Numbered from the stretch's first letter, positions 51,805 to 61,335 are shown. The stretch is 64,000 bases of DNA from Acinetobacter chinensis (GCF_002165375.2 NZ_CP032134.1:2976001-3040000); one strand, 5' to 3'. Notes: generated from the letters alone by a model not told the origin. Program-made: numbers and translations.

Positions 51805-53070
51805 TTAGACAGGATCTATTTCATTGTGCAAGGCATCATGAACAGCCTCCACCAGCTGCTGAGCAATTTCCTGCTTGGATGCTTTTTCCAGATCACGTTT
51901 TTCCATCTGATACTGTTCTGCAAAAAATACTGTCATGGCATTTTCATCAGAAGCAAAACCGATATCCTTACGTGAAACATCATTGCAGGCAATCATATCG
52001 AGCTTCTTGGCCACCAGTTTCCCCGCTGCATATTCTTCTACATTACGGGTTTCTGCGGCAAAGCCCACCATAAATGGACGTTTGCTCTGCTGAGCAATGG
52101 TTGCCACAATATCCGGATTTTTCACCAGTGCGACATTCAGTTCATCACCTGCTTTTTTAATTTTATGCTCTGCAACTTCAGCAACCCGATAGTCTGCCAC
52201 GGCGGCAGTTGCAATAAAGATGTCGCAGCCTTCTTCCAGCTGATGCAGACTTTCATCAAGCATTTTCATTGCCGATGAAACGTTGATACGACGGACACCG
52301 TTTGGTGTATCCAGACTGACCGGACCTGCCAGCAAAGTCACTTTTGCCCCAGCGGCATAACAGGCAGCGGCAATTGCAAAGCCCATTTTTCCGGTACTGT
52401 GATTGGAAATATAACGCACAGGGTCAATCGCTTCACGGGTAGGACCTGCCGTAATCGTGACTTTTTTCCCTGCCAGCAGACCAAACTTTTCTGCCAGGGC
52501 ACGCTGTGCCTTGTGGAAATAATCTTTGACCTGCTCTGCAATTTCCTCAGGTTCCGGCATACGTCCCAGTCCAACATCACCACATGCCTGAGCTCCTGCC
52601 GCAGGCATGATGACATGTACGCCATCTTCCACCAGGGTATTTAAATTACGCTGTGTGGCTTTGGCTGCCCACATCTGCTGATTCATGGCAGGTGCAACCC
52701 AGACAGGTGCTTTGGTTGCCAGATATAAAGTACTCAACAGGTCATCTGCCAGACCGGCAGCAAATTTAGCAAGGCTGTCACAGCTGGCAGGTGCCACCAG
52801 AATCAGGTCTGCCCAGCGTGCAAGCTCAATATGCCCCATGCCCGCTTCTGCTTCAGTGTCGAGTAATTCGGTATGTACAGGATTGCCTGAAAGAGCCTGA
52901 AAAGTCAGTGGAGTAATAAAAGCCTGTGCGCCTTTGGTCATGACCACACGGACATTAAAGCCGTAATCCTTTAAACGGCGGACTAAAATGGCACTTTTAT
53001 AGGCGGCAATACCACCTGTAACCGCAAGAATAATATTTTTATTTGCAAATACACTGAGATCGAAACTCAC
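51805..53070 (-). CDS. coaBC: Bifunctional phosphopantothenoylcysteine synthetase/decarboxylase
   Basis: 421 residues. The N-terminal CoaC flavoprotein has the active-site histidine in the FVRRL/MTKGAQAF area and PAMNQQMW plus GAQACGDVGLGRM with the catalytic cysteine. The C-terminal CoaB synthetase has GPTREAIDPVRYISNHSTGKMG and its CTP-binding lysine site. Both steps lead from pantothenate to coenzyme A, linking functionally to panBC at 9 kb. The start is a GTG at 53070 with AAAGG ten bases upstream. Confidence 0.94.
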   Translation of the reverse strand: MSFDLSVFANKNIILAVTGGIAAYKSAILVRRLKDYGFNVRVVMTKGAQAFITPLTFQALSGNPVHTELLDTEAEAGMGHIELARWADLILVAPASCDSLAKFAAGLADDLLSTLYLATKAPVWVAPAMNQQMWAAKATQRNLNTLVEDGVHVIMPAAGAQACGDVGLGRMPEPEEIAEQVKDYFHKAQRALAEKFGLLAGKKVTITAGPTREAIDPVRYISNHSTGKMGFAIAAACYAAGAKVTLLAGPVSLDTPNGVRRINVSSAMKMLDESLHQLEEGCDIFIATAAVADYRVAEVAEHKIKKAGDELNVALVKNPDIVATIAQQSKRPFMVGFAAETRNVEEYAAGKLVAKKLDMIACNDVSRKDIGFASDENAMTVFFAEQYQMEKRDLEKASKQEIAQQLVEAVHDALHNEIDPV

Positions 53071-53184
53071 GATCAGGCTACCTTTCTGTTGCAGTGGCGC
53101 TCACAATATCATTAAATATACCCATTCCCAAGTCACATACTCGGGTAATTCACACCTATTTCATAATAAAAAAGTCTAAAAACA

Positions 53185-53877
53185 ATGAATTTTTCAATAA
53201 AACACTGGCCTGAACAGGAACGTCCCCGTGAGCGTCTGATTCAGCAAGGGGCAGACAGTCTGTCTGATGCAGAACTGCTGGCAATTTTTCTTCGTTCAGG
53301 CTCAAGACAGCATTCAGCAGTTGAACTTGCCCGTATGCTGCTTCAGCATTTTGGCAGTCTGAGTCGTGTACTGAATGCCTCGCTAGAGGATCTGTGCAGA
53401 TTTCATGGCATGGGGCTGTCCAAATATTCTCAGCTGATTGCCGTCCGTGAACTTGGACGACGCTATACAGCCCAGCATTTATTTCAGCAAAAAATTGAAA
53501 TTACCAGTTCCACTGTACTCAAAGACTTTCTACGATTTGAACTGCTCGGAGAAACACAGGAGGTCTTTGCTGTACTGTGCCTTGATGCTGAACTGCGTAA
53601 AATCAGTTTTAAAAAGCTCTTTTACGGCTCACTGAATTCCTGTGAAATTTCCATCAATCAGTTACTCAGACACACCATTCAGCAGCATGCCAGCTCCATT
53701 GTGATTGCCCATAATCATCCCTTTGGTAAAGCACAGCCTTCACAGGCAGATATGACACTGACCCTGCAAATTCAGCAGGCACTCCACCTGGCCGAAATCC
53801 AGTTACTCGATCACTGTATTATCACCCAGGACGGTTTCTTTTCATTTGCAGAAAACGACTGCATGAAACTGGCATGA
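53185..53877 (+). CDS. radC: JAB-domain protein RadC
   Basis: 230 residues. Helix-hairpin-helix-like N-terminus (GADSLSDAELLAIFLRSG) and a MPN/JAB metal site with HNHPFGKAQPSQAD near 176-189, all ligands present. Common RadC proteins were once linked to DNA repair, but the role is unsettled. It is divergent from coaBC. Confidence 0.9.
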   Translation: MNFSIKHWPEQERPRERLIQQGADSLSDAELLAIFLRSGSRQHSAVELARMLLQHFGSLSRVLNASLEDLCRFHGMGLSKYSQLIAVRELGRRYTAQHLFQQKIEITSSTVLKDFLRFELLGETQEVFAVLCLDAELRKISFKKLFYGSLNSCEISINQLLRHTIQQHASSIVIAHNHPFGKAQPSQADMTLTLQIQQALHLAEIQLLDHCIITQDGFFSFAENDCMKLA

Positions 53878-53951
53878 TTCGGGTTGCGAACCCTTGACAA
53901 AAGCAAGGCAAGCCATGAAGATCAACACAAAACCGAAAGACATAAAAAATC

Positions 53952-54863
53952 ATGATTGTGCGTGACCAACCCAGTGTTTTCAGGCTGCTTTTCTCATGGC
54001 GTGGAACGATCCTGCCTAAGGTATTGCCACCATTAGGGGTTGTTATGCTGCTCTCCACCATTATTGGTGGCTTATCTTATATTGACTACTTTCATTTTAC
54101 AGAAATGCCCCTGGTCGGCTTCACCCTGATCGGTGTTGTACTGTCCATTTTCCTCGGTTTTAAAAATACTGCCTGTTATGACCGCTGGTGGGAAGCCCGC
54201 AAACTGTGGGGCATGCTCATTGCCAATGCACGCCATTTCGACCGTGACTGCCGTATGCTGAGTCAGGGGCGACGTGAGCGGGTCATTCAGCATGTGATTG
54301 CGTTTGCCAACGTCCTGCGTGACCGATTAAGACACCAGACTGCCAATCCCACTGCCCTGGTGGAAACCAGCGGTATGAGTCAGCAGGCTGTCACTCAGCT
54401 GTACCAGCATGCAAATGCACCGCAATATACGCTCAGCCTGATTCAGTGGGAGCTGATGCAGGCGATGAAAGAAGGTGAAATTTCCGATATTATTTATACA
54501 CAGATGAACGATCATGTGACGGAACTGAGCCTGGTACAGACCGGTTGTGACCGCATAGCAACCACACCTTTACCTTTTGCCTACTCGGTCCTGCTGAACC
54601 GTACTGTTTATTTCTTCTGCTTTATGCTGCCGTTCAGTCTGGGTTCCACTCTTGGGCTTGCAACACCTCTACTGGTGGGTATCCTGGCTTATACTTTTCT
54701 TGGGTTGGATGCTTTAAGCTCTGAAATTGAAGAACCTTTTGGAACTCAGAGCAATGATTTACCGCTTGATTCCATGGTCAGAACCATTGAAATTGAACTG
54801 CTGGGAACTTTAGGTAAACCGACACCGCCACCCATTCAGGCGCAGGATCATAATCTGCTGTAA
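53952..54863 (+). CDS. Bestrophin-family ion channel
   Basis: 303 residues. Bacterial bestrophin of the YneE/UPF0187 type: N-terminal membrane segments (VLPPLGVVMLLSTIIGGLS and VGFTLIGVVLSIFLGF), FKNTACYDRWWEARKLWG, two further segments near 217-250, and the signature EIEEPFGTQSNDLPLD. Forms pentameric anion- or cation-conducting channels. Spaced 74 bp from radC, without a strong ribosome site. Confidence 0.88.
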   Translation: MIVRDQPSVFRLLFSWRGTILPKVLPPLGVVMLLSTIIGGLSYIDYFHFTEMPLVGFTLIGVVLSIFLGFKNTACYDRWWEARKLWGMLIANARHFDRDCRMLSQGRRERVIQHVIAFANVLRDRLRHQTANPTALVETSGMSQQAVTQLYQHANAPQYTLSLIQWELMQAMKEGEISDIIYTQMNDHVTELSLVQTGCDRIATTPLPFAYSVLLNRTVYFFCFMLPFSLGSTLGLATPLLVGILAYTFLGLDALSSEIEEPFGTQSNDLPLDSMVRTIEIELLGTLGKPTPPPIQAQDHNLL

Positions 54864-54873
54864 TTCATTTTCA

Positions 54874-54899
54874 CAGACCTTCACTGCGAAGAAGGTCTG
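54874..54899. terminator. Hairpin between the bestrophin gene and rnm (convergent)
   Basis: CAGACCTTC and GAAGGTCTG pair (9 bp) around an 8-base loop. T-runs are absent, so it is a weak candidate. Confidence 0.45.
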
Positions 54900-54917
54900 G
54901 ATTGAAACCTAAATCAA

Positions 54918-55769
54918 TTATTTAAAAGATTCCCAGATACCGATCTGCCCTTCTTTTACTCGTGGAATATTTCCAAGTTTAATCCAGGGCATGTGATCGC
55001 CATGATAGTCACTGCCAACCGATACTTTCAGACTGAACTGCGCAATCATCCGGTCAACCATCTGTCGGGTCGAAGCTGGTTCAATATTCGGTGGAAGTTC
55101 AACAGCATCGCCACCATATCCTGCAAATATTTCAATCAGATAACGGATATTGGTTGCAGATAAATCATATTTGGTCGGATGTGCCAGCACAGCAAATCCA
55201 CCACTTTCATGAATCACCCGAACAGTTTCTTCCAGTCCCAGTCCATCAAATCTGACGTAGGCTTTTTTGCCTTCCTTGATATATTTGTCAAAAGCCTGCT
55301 GTACTCTACTGACTATGCCTTTTTCCACCAGTGTTTTTGCAATATGCGTCCGCGTGACACGATCTGGAACATGGTCTACTTTGCTCAGCACATCTTCATA
55401 AATATCCTGCCCGATCAGCGGAACCAACAGATCACAGATCTGACGTGCACGGCTTGCCCTGATCTGTTTCTGCTGCTCAAGTACACGCTGTAAAGGTTCA
55501 GGATTCTGCATGTTTAATGCAACAATATGTACGCCATAACTTTTTTTCGTGGAGGGTCTGGACCACTGACTGGAAATTTCCACACCTGAAACAATGGTCA
55601 TGCCTACAGTCTGAGCCGCGGCTCCCGCTGCATCCAGCCCATCCATTGTATCATGATCCGTCAGTGCAAGCGTATGCACACCACGCTCATGGGCAGCCTG
55701 CACCAGCTGTGCCGGTGACAAAGTTCCATCAGAAATATTGCTGTGTGTATGTAAATCCAGTCCTTCCAT
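54918..55769 (-). CDS. rnm: PHP-domain 5'-3' exoribonuclease Rnm (YciV/TrpH)
   Basis: 283 residues from the ATG at 55769; a GTG one codon before is also possible. The PHP metal motifs DLHTHSNISDGTLSP, LTDHDTMDG, HPTKYDLS and GSDYHGDHMPW are intact. E. coli YciV (RNase AM) trims 5' ends of 5S and other rRNAs and degrades short oligonucleotides. It lies divergent from yciB, as in many gammaproteobacteria. Confidence 0.92.
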   Translation of the reverse strand: MEGLDLHTHSNISDGTLSPAQLVQAAHERGVHTLALTDHDTMDGLDAAGAAAQTVGMTIVSGVEISSQWSRPSTKKSYGVHIVALNMQNPEPLQRVLEQQKQIRASRARQICDLLVPLIGQDIYEDVLSKVDHVPDRVTRTHIAKTLVEKGIVSRVQQAFDKYIKEGKKAYVRFDGLGLEETVRVIHESGGFAVLAHPTKYDLSATNIRYLIEIFAGYGGDAVELPPNIEPASTRQMVDRMIAQFSLKVSVGSDYHGDHMPWIKLGNIPRVKEGQIGIWESFK

Positions 55770-55814
55770 CACTTATACTATGTCGTTTAGCCGAGCAGAT
55801 TCAGATACTCTAAC

Positions 55815-56429
55815 ATGAAAGCACTTTTAGACTTTGTGCCAATTCTTATTTTCTATTACTTATTAAAAACAGTAGATCCTAAAGACAGCCATCATCCATT
55901 ACTTGAGTTAATCGGCTACACAGGCGGCATCAATAATAATGAAATTCTGGTGGCAACTCTTGGACTGATTCTGTCCATGATGGTGATCTACGGCGGTCTG
56001 TTCATTTATCAGAAATTCAGACTGGAAAAACAGCAGCTGATCATTCTTGTAATCACGATTGTGCTGGGCGGTGTCACGCTGGCTCTGCGGGATGCGACCT
56101 ACATTAAATTAAAAGCAGTTCTGCTGAATCTGGCATTCTCAGGGGTATTTCTGCTTTCTCCATATTTTGGGACAGATAAAAAGCCACTCATTCAGCGTCT
56201 GTTTGATCCTGTATTTAATTTCACCCCTAAAGGCTGGATGAATCTGAATTTTGCATGGGCTGCGATGTTTATTGTGATGTCACTGTTGCATGCTTTTTTT
56301 GCATTCTTTTTCATGGGCGGCAAATACTGGGGCGAATTTACCGCATTCGGCGACATGATTGTGATGATTTCCTTTATCATTATCCAGTTTATTGTATTGC
56401 GTAAACACTTTAAATCATCTGAAGAGTAA
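55815..56429 (+). CDS. yciB: Inner-membrane septation protein YciB (IspZ)
   Basis: 204 residues, five predicted membrane segments. Start MKALLDFVPILIFYYLLK and the later GWMNLNFAWAAMFIVM match YciB, which connects elongasome and divisome and supports envelope integrity. Forms a unit with yciI and the next gene. Confidence 0.92.
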   Translation: MKALLDFVPILIFYYLLKTVDPKDSHHPLLELIGYTGGINNNEILVATLGLILSMMVIYGGLFIYQKFRLEKQQLIILVITIVLGGVTLALRDATYIKLKAVLLNLAFSGVFLLSPYFGTDKKPLIQRLFDPVFNFTPKGWMNLNFAWAAMFIVMSLLHAFFAFFFMGGKYWGEFTAFGDMIVMISFIIIQFIVLRKHFKSSEE

Positions 56430-56459
56430 AATTCAGTATTTGAATTTCCGGAAAAAATT

Positions 56460-56762
56460 ATGCCATTATTCGTATTAACCTGTACTGATATTGAAGGTAC
56501 AGTGGAAAAACGCCTGGAAACACGTCCACAGCATATTGAACGTCTACAGCAGCTGGACAATGAAGGTCGTCTGATTGTTGCAGGTGCCATGCCTAAAGAA
56601 CCTGGGAATCCTCAGGCAGGTTTCTATGGCAGTACCATGATTGTTGACTTTGAAAGCCGTGAAGCACTGGATGCATGGTTACAGGAAGAACCCTTTCTGA
56701 AAGAAGGTGTTTATGGTCATATTGACGTAAAACCGTTCAACAAAGCCTTCCCTAAAGGATAA
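56460..56762 (+). CDS. yciI: YciI family protein
   Basis: 100 residues. Small ferredoxin-like-fold protein of the YCII family, with HIERLQQLDNEGRLIVAGAM containing the presumed catalytic histidine and the conserved aspartate in the MIVDFESREALDAWL loop. Function uncertain; homologues resemble dehalogenases or muconolactone isomerases. Begins 31 bp after yciB. Confidence 0.88.
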   Translation: MPLFVLTCTDIEGTVEKRLETRPQHIERLQQLDNEGRLIVAGAMPKEPGNPQAGFYGSTMIVDFESREALDAWLQEEPFLKEGVYGHIDVKPFNKAFPKG

Positions 56763-56766
56763 AAAA

Positions 56767-57273
56767 ATGCGTGTCGTTGTTACTGGTCTACTGGGTCTGT
56801 CACTCGTATGTTCCACTGCATGGGCTGTAGAAACAGCACCAGCGCCTGCTGCAGCTCCGGCAACGACCGCAACTGCAGCTGTTCAGAATGCTGCCAGTAA
56901 ACCAGGCATTCTGTCAGCGGCTGCTTCGTCAACTGCAGCATCTGCATCTGCTCAGGGACAGACACCTGAAAGCAAAGCACTGACGGCTGAACAGATTGCA
57001 AAAAATAAAGTACTCCAGGAAGCAAGCGTCAAAGCACTGGTCAAAGACCAGGCCACCCGCCTGCAACAGCTGGAAAAAGCCAATCTGGATGCCCTGGCAC
57101 AGAATCAGGAACTTCAGCTGAAAAATGACAACCTGGGTGTTCAGGTTCAGGTTTTACAGAGTGAACGCAGTGCACAGATGTTCCTGTATGGTGCTGCAAC
57201 GATTGCTGTCGGTGTATTTCTTGGATTCCTGATCGCAAGTTATGTCTATACCAAACGACGCCGTCAGTGGTAA
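56767..57273 (+). CDS. YgiM-like membrane protein without its SH3 domain
   Basis: 168 residues. A signal-like N-terminus (1-21), a low-complexity Ala/Pro/Thr stretch (22-75), a coiled-coil (about 80-140; EKANLDALAQNQELQLKNDN), then a membrane segment near 145-163 ending KRRRQW. The coiled-coil plus C-terminal anchor match the second half of SH3-and-anchor proteins such as YgiM (TIGR04211); the periplasmic SH3 part is absent. The start is 4 bp after yciI. Function unknown. Confidence 0.65.
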   Translation: MRVVVTGLLGLSLVCSTAWAVETAPAPAAAPATTATAAVQNAASKPGILSAAASSTAASASAQGQTPESKALTAEQIAKNKVLQEASVKALVKDQATRLQQLEKANLDALAQNQELQLKNDNLGVQVQVLQSERSAQMFLYGAATIAVGVFLGFLIASYVYTKRRRQW

Positions 57274-57310
57274 TAATCTCTGATTCTCTCTCTTAAATAA
57301 GGTTACTGTC

Positions 57311-59224
57311 TTGTCTGAAGCCATTCAAACTGCCAGCCTGGACTGGCAGTGTGTTGATGGAATTGAAATTCCTGTTTCCCGCCAGTTTGGTGATGTTTAT
57401 TTTTCCAAAGACAATGGTCTGCTTGAAACCCGACATGTCTTTCTCAATGGAAATGATCTGACTGAGCGTCTATCTGCATTACAGAGCCATCAGTATTTCT
57501 GTGTCGGTGAAACTGGCTTTGGTACAGGGCTGAATATTCTGGCTTTATGGCAGTTGTGGCAGGAATGCAAACCTGACAATCACAGTCATCTTCATGCTGT
57601 ATCTGTTGAAAAATTTCCTCTGTCAAAATCCGATCTGATCCGTGCGCTGAATGCCTGGCCGGAACTGAAACCTTTGGCGGAACTTCTAATTGAGCAATAC
57701 CCGCTTCCTGTGGCTGGCTGTCATCGCCTGAATTTTCCTGAGCACCGCTTTTCACTGGATCTCTGGCTGGGCGATGCACATGATGTATTTCCACAGATGC
57801 CAAAGACCTCCACAGTCAATGCCTGGTTCCTTGATGGTTTTGCACCGTCATGCAATCCGGACATGTGGGAAGAAAATGTCCTGAATCATATTGTCCGCCT
57901 GTCTGACACAGGTACGACTTTTTCATCTTTCAGTGTGGCGGGTGTGTTAAAACGAGGCTTACGCAGTCACGGCATTATAGTGACCCGTCCCCGTGGTTTT
58001 GGTCATAAGCGGGAAATGCTTAAAGCCGTCTGGCTGGAAGCCGAAACAGAAGCTGATACGATGACTCCAGCAGAGCATTCTGACAATACCGCTCAAAAAA
58101 AAACGGCAACTGACGGGCACTCGCTATCCAGACCTCGTCAAATTGCCATTATAGGCGCAGGAATAGCCGGTTTAAGCTGTGCATGGTCACTCGCACAGCG
58201 TGGACATCAGGTGAGTCTCTACGATAGAACTGCACCTCTTACAGGCGCATCTGGTAATCCACTGGCTCTGCTGAATCCCAAACTGGGAAGTATTGCCATG
58301 AGTGACTACCATCTCATGACCGTCACCTGGCAGTATGCACTGAGACATTACCGTCAGTTCAGTGCGTTCCGCCCACTTGTAGTCCATCAGATTGCGCTGA
58401 AAAAAGCAGAAGAAAGCCTCGCACTCGCAGATGATTATCCTGAGAACCTACTCCAGAAACAGCCCTGTGATCTGAAAACAGAATATCCATCGATTCTGCT
58501 GACTCAGGCAGGTGCGGTATCACCACATTTACTCTGTGAAGAAATACTGCAACATCCACTGATTGATTTTTACCAGGCAGATATTCAGTCCGTCGAATTT
58601 CTGAATGAAAAAGTACAGTTGAAGATGGCAGAGTCTGCTGAAACAGTGGTTTTTGATCATGCCGTCATCTGCGCTGCAAAACAGAGTTCAACTTTTTTTG
58701 AGCTTTATCCTGTACTCAGACCCATACGGGGGCAGGTCAGCTGGCTGGACAATGCAGGTTCTGCACTGAGTAAAGCACAGGCTTACAGTTACGGTGGGTA
58801 CTGTATGCAGTTAAATGATCAGCAACTGATCCTGGGTGCATCATTTTTACCAGGTCGTGAAGATATCGATGTGCTGGAAGATGATCATGTGCATAACCTT
58901 GAACTTATCCACAATGTCTTTCCTCAATATGCAGAATCATTAGCACCTGTGTCCGAATGGCAAGGTCGTGCAAGTATCCGTGCGCAGACACCTGACTTTT
59001 TCCCTGTCTTAGGCAGACTGGATGAAAACTCAGAAATTTATACTTATGCAGGTCTGGGTTCAAAAGGTTTTTTATATTCACCTTTATGCGGTGAAATTAT
59101 GGCAGCACTGATATTAAAAGAAGCCTGCCCTGTTCCTGAAAAGCTGTTGAAGCAGTTAAATCCTTTACGCTTCCGCAGCAGCCGTAAAGTACCTAAAAAG
59201 CACCATGCCACTGGCGAAAACTGA
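57311..59224 (+). CDS. mnmC: Bifunctional tRNA mnm5s2U34 biosynthesis enzyme MnmC
   Basis: 637 residues. The N-terminal methyltransferase has VGETGFGTGLN (65-75) and WFLDGFAPSCNPDMW; the C-terminal FAD oxidase has IGAGIAG near 280-287 and GLGSKGFLYSPLCGE near the end. The oxidase converts cmnm5 to nm5, and the methyltransferase adds the final methyl in the wobble base of some tRNAs. Start is TTG at 57311, with AAGG upstream; it gives a family-like N-terminus. A short linker (about 245-270) replaces a longer one in E. coli. Confidence 0.95.
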   Translation: MSEAIQTASLDWQCVDGIEIPVSRQFGDVYFSKDNGLLETRHVFLNGNDLTERLSALQSHQYFCVGETGFGTGLNILALWQLWQECKPDNHSHLHAVSVEKFPLSKSDLIRALNAWPELKPLAELLIEQYPLPVAGCHRLNFPEHRFSLDLWLGDAHDVFPQMPKTSTVNAWFLDGFAPSCNPDMWEENVLNHIVRLSDTGTTFSSFSVAGVLKRGLRSHGIIVTRPRGFGHKREMLKAVWLEAETEADTMTPAEHSDNTAQKKTATDGHSLSRPRQIAIIGAGIAGLSCAWSLAQRGHQVSLYDRTAPLTGASGNPLALLNPKLGSIAMSDYHLMTVTWQYALRHYRQFSAFRPLVVHQIALKKAEESLALADDYPENLLQKQPCDLKTEYPSILLTQAGAVSPHLLCEEILQHPLIDFYQADIQSVEFLNEKVQLKMAESAETVVFDHAVICAAKQSSTFFELYPVLRPIRGQVSWLDNAGSALSKAQAYSYGGYCMQLNDQQLILGASFLPGREDIDVLEDDHVHNLELIHNVFPQYAESLAPVSEWQGRASIRAQTPDFFPVLGRLDENSEIYTYAGLGSKGFLYSPLCGEIMAALILKEACPVPEKLLKQLNPLRFRSSRKVPKKHHATGEN

Positions 59225-59257
59225 TTTTCTTCATGTTGTCACTGAAATGCTGTCCAT

Positions 59258-59284
59258 AAAAAAGCGCCTTTCGGCGCTTTTTTT
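59258..59284. terminator. Terminator between mnmC and the rhodanese gene (convergent)
   Basis: AAAAAGCGCC-TTTC-GGCGCTTTTT is symmetric and bidirectional, a typical terminator. Confidence 0.9.
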
Positions 59285-59598
59285 CAGTGATCTGATTCCA
59301 GTGATAAGCCTGCATCACGTGCTGCACGTGTGCCTCCCATCAGAACGATATAATCACGTGAACTGTCAAAACCCTCAAGTTTTTCAGCTGCACGTGGAGC
59401 TTTACTACCGCCGCCACATAAAATGTAAATAGGCTGATCCGAATTCACTTGAGTTAAGCTATCCGCAGTTAAACCATCAATCGGCTGGTTCACAGCTCCT
59501 TTTAAATGGCTTTCAGCAAACGCTTTATTGTCACGGACATCCCAGATGACTGCATTTTCTGGGAACTCAAATGTTGTAATTTCGATTTTACGGATCAT
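59284..59598 (-). CDS. Single-domain rhodanese
   Basis: 104 residues from the ATG at 59598, with AAAGGAG seven bases upstream. DVRDNKAFAESHLKGAVN and the active-site Cys in YILCGGGSKA are typical of small GlpE-like sulfurtransferases. No membrane segment. A single gene, divergent from yajQ. Confidence 0.85.
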   Translation of the reverse strand: MIRKIEITTFEFPENAVIWDVRDNKAFAESHLKGAVNQPIDGLTADSLTQVNSDQPIYILCGGGSKAPRAAEKLEGFDSSRDYIVLMGGTRAARDAGLSLESDH

Positions 59599-59689
59599 TG
59601 CGCACTCCTTTGATGTAAACAACACTTGGCAAATGAAGAAAACATCCCTAGCATCTCAGATATTCTTTCCCTTTGTAAAGGTCTAAACC

Positions 59690-60178
59690 ATGCCTTCTTT
59701 TGATATTGTCTCCGAATTGGAAGTTTTTGAAGTAAATCATGCAGTTCAAAACACCCAAAAAGAAATTGCAACCCGTTTTGATTTCCGCGGACAGGATGTT
59801 TCCATTGAACTGAATGAAAAATCCAAGGAAATTAAAATCAGTACTGAAAGTGATTTCCAGTGTGAGCAGGTCTACTCCATGCTTGAAAGTCACTTCTTTA
59901 AACGTAAAGTGGATATCCAGGCACTTGATCCACAGAAAATGACGGCTTCAGGTAAAAATGTTGTTCAGGTCATCAAACTTAAAGATGGACTTGACTCAGA
60001 TACCGCGAAAAAAATTAATAAAGCCATTAAAGAAAGTGGCATCAAAGTGCAATCTTCCATTCAGGGTGACAAAATTCGTGTTACAGATAAAAAACGCGAT
60101 ACTTTGCAGCAGGTAATGGCATTTCTGAAAGAACAGCAGTTTGGTGTGCCTTTACAGTTCAATAATTTTAAAGACTAA
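59690..60178 (+). CDS. yajQ: YajQ-family cyclic di-GMP-binding protein
   Basis: 162 residues, full family length. Starts MPSFDIVSELEVFEVNHAVQ, then RFDFRG and KLKDGLDSDTAKKINK. Relatives bind cyclic di-GMP and affect virulence genes in Xanthomonas. Normal length. Confidence 0.92.
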   Translation: MPSFDIVSELEVFEVNHAVQNTQKEIATRFDFRGQDVSIELNEKSKEIKISTESDFQCEQVYSMLESHFFKRKVDIQALDPQKMTASGKNVVQVIKLKDGLDSDTAKKINKAIKESGIKVQSSIQGDKIRVTDKKRDTLQQVMAFLKEQQFGVPLQFNNFKD

Positions 60179-60205
60179 GTTCCTGATGAACACATAGGTA
60201 ACCAC

Positions 60206-60706
60206 ATGACTCAGACCAATCGTTTAGCAAAACTGGTAAAAGCAACATCCAGATTTCCCAAAGGTGTACGCAGTACATTATGGAGTAAAGCCTTTGGTCG
60301 GGTCGTGCCTATGGTCGGTACAGCCGGTATTAAATATATTGAAGTCAGCCACAACACCGTGATTGTGGAGCTGAAGAACCATCGTGGAATGCAGAACCAT
60401 ATCAATCAGCTGCATGCCATCGCCATGGCTTTACTTGCAGAAACAGCAACAGGTTTTGTAACAGGCATGAATGTACCTGATACATCCATTGTACTGATTA
60501 AAAGCATGAAAATTGATTACAAGCGCCCATCCAAAGGTGATATGCGTGCTGTAGCAACACTGACTGATGCACAGATTCAGGAAATGCAAAGCACAGATAA
60601 AGGCGAAACACTGGTTTCTGTTGTACTGACAGATGAATCAGGTCAGGAACCTGTACAGGCTGAAATGCTCTGGGCATGGGTATCTAAAAGCCGCCTGAAA
60701 AAGTAA
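60206..60706 (+). CDS. DUF4442 hotdog-fold protein
   Basis: 166 residues. A hotdog-fold thioesterase-like core, with HINQLHAIAMALLAETATG matching the active-site helix of PaaI/DUF4442 proteins and DYKRPSKGDMRAVATL at the second half. No substrate can be given. It follows yajQ by 27 bp and may be co-transcribed. Confidence 0.82.
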   Translation: MTQTNRLAKLVKATSRFPKGVRSTLWSKAFGRVVPMVGTAGIKYIEVSHNTVIVELKNHRGMQNHINQLHAIAMALLAETATGFVTGMNVPDTSIVLIKSMKIDYKRPSKGDMRAVATLTDAQIQEMQSTDKGETLVSVVLTDESGQEPVQAEMLWAWVSKSRLKK

Positions 60707-60810
60707 ACAGCCCTCAATATAACGATTCCATACACAAGACTGACCTTTCCTTACAGATCAGATGCTTTACTCCATTGCAGAATAGAGCCATCTTCCTTCA
60801 GGTCAGTTTT

Positions 60811-61320
60811 ATGATGAACAAAAAAGTTTTACTGGCTGCATTTTTTGCAGCCCCACTTCTGCTGAGTGCATGTCATCAGCTACCCACCCGCACGGCTGAA
60901 ACACAGAGCCATTCCACTGATCAGACTCAGTCTGCAATACAAAAAGCAGAACAGAATAAAAAAGCTGTCATCGATTTTTATGAAGGTGTTTTTATCAAAC
61001 ATCAGGTCAAAGAATATGCCGACCGCTATATTGGAAGTCAGTATATTCAGCATAATCCGCATGTCCCTGATGGTAAAAAACCTTTTGTGGACTATTTTAT
61101 CGGGCATTTCAAAGAAAACCCTGAAGCAAAAAGCATCATCAAACGTGCCGTTGCTGAAGGAGATCTGGTTGTACTGCATGTACATTCCACACAGAATGCG
61201 CAGGATGCAGGCGTTGCCATTGTCGACATTTTCAGAGTTGAAAATGGAAAAATTATAGAACACTGGGATGTACAGCAGGCAGTTCCAGCACAGCCTGCAA
61301 ACAGCAATACCATGTTCTGA
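60811..61320 (+). CDS. SnoaL-like (NTF2-fold) lipoprotein
   Basis: 169 residues from ATG-ATG at 60811. Lipoprotein signal with LLLSAC; a Ser/Thr/Gln-rich linker follows, then an NTF2-like domain with FYEGVFIKHQVKEYADRYIG, YIQHNPHVPDG and EHWDVQQAVP. These match SnoaL-like proteins with a polar pocket, but no catalytic activity can be assigned. It is probably anchored in the outer membrane. Confidence 0.8.
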   Translation: MMNKKVLLAAFFAAPLLLSACHQLPTRTAETQSHSTDQTQSAIQKAEQNKKAVIDFYEGVFIKHQVKEYADRYIGSQYIQHNPHVPDGKKPFVDYFIGHFKENPEAKSIIKRAVAEGDLVVLHVHSTQNAQDAGVAIVDIFRVENGKIIEHWDVQQAVPAQPANSNTMF

Positions 61321-61335
61321 TTCTGATTTAAGAAA

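Noticed and set aside
53881..53893. Hairpin GGGTTGCGAACCC after radC
   Set aside because: Short stem without T-run; not convincing as terminator or attachment site.
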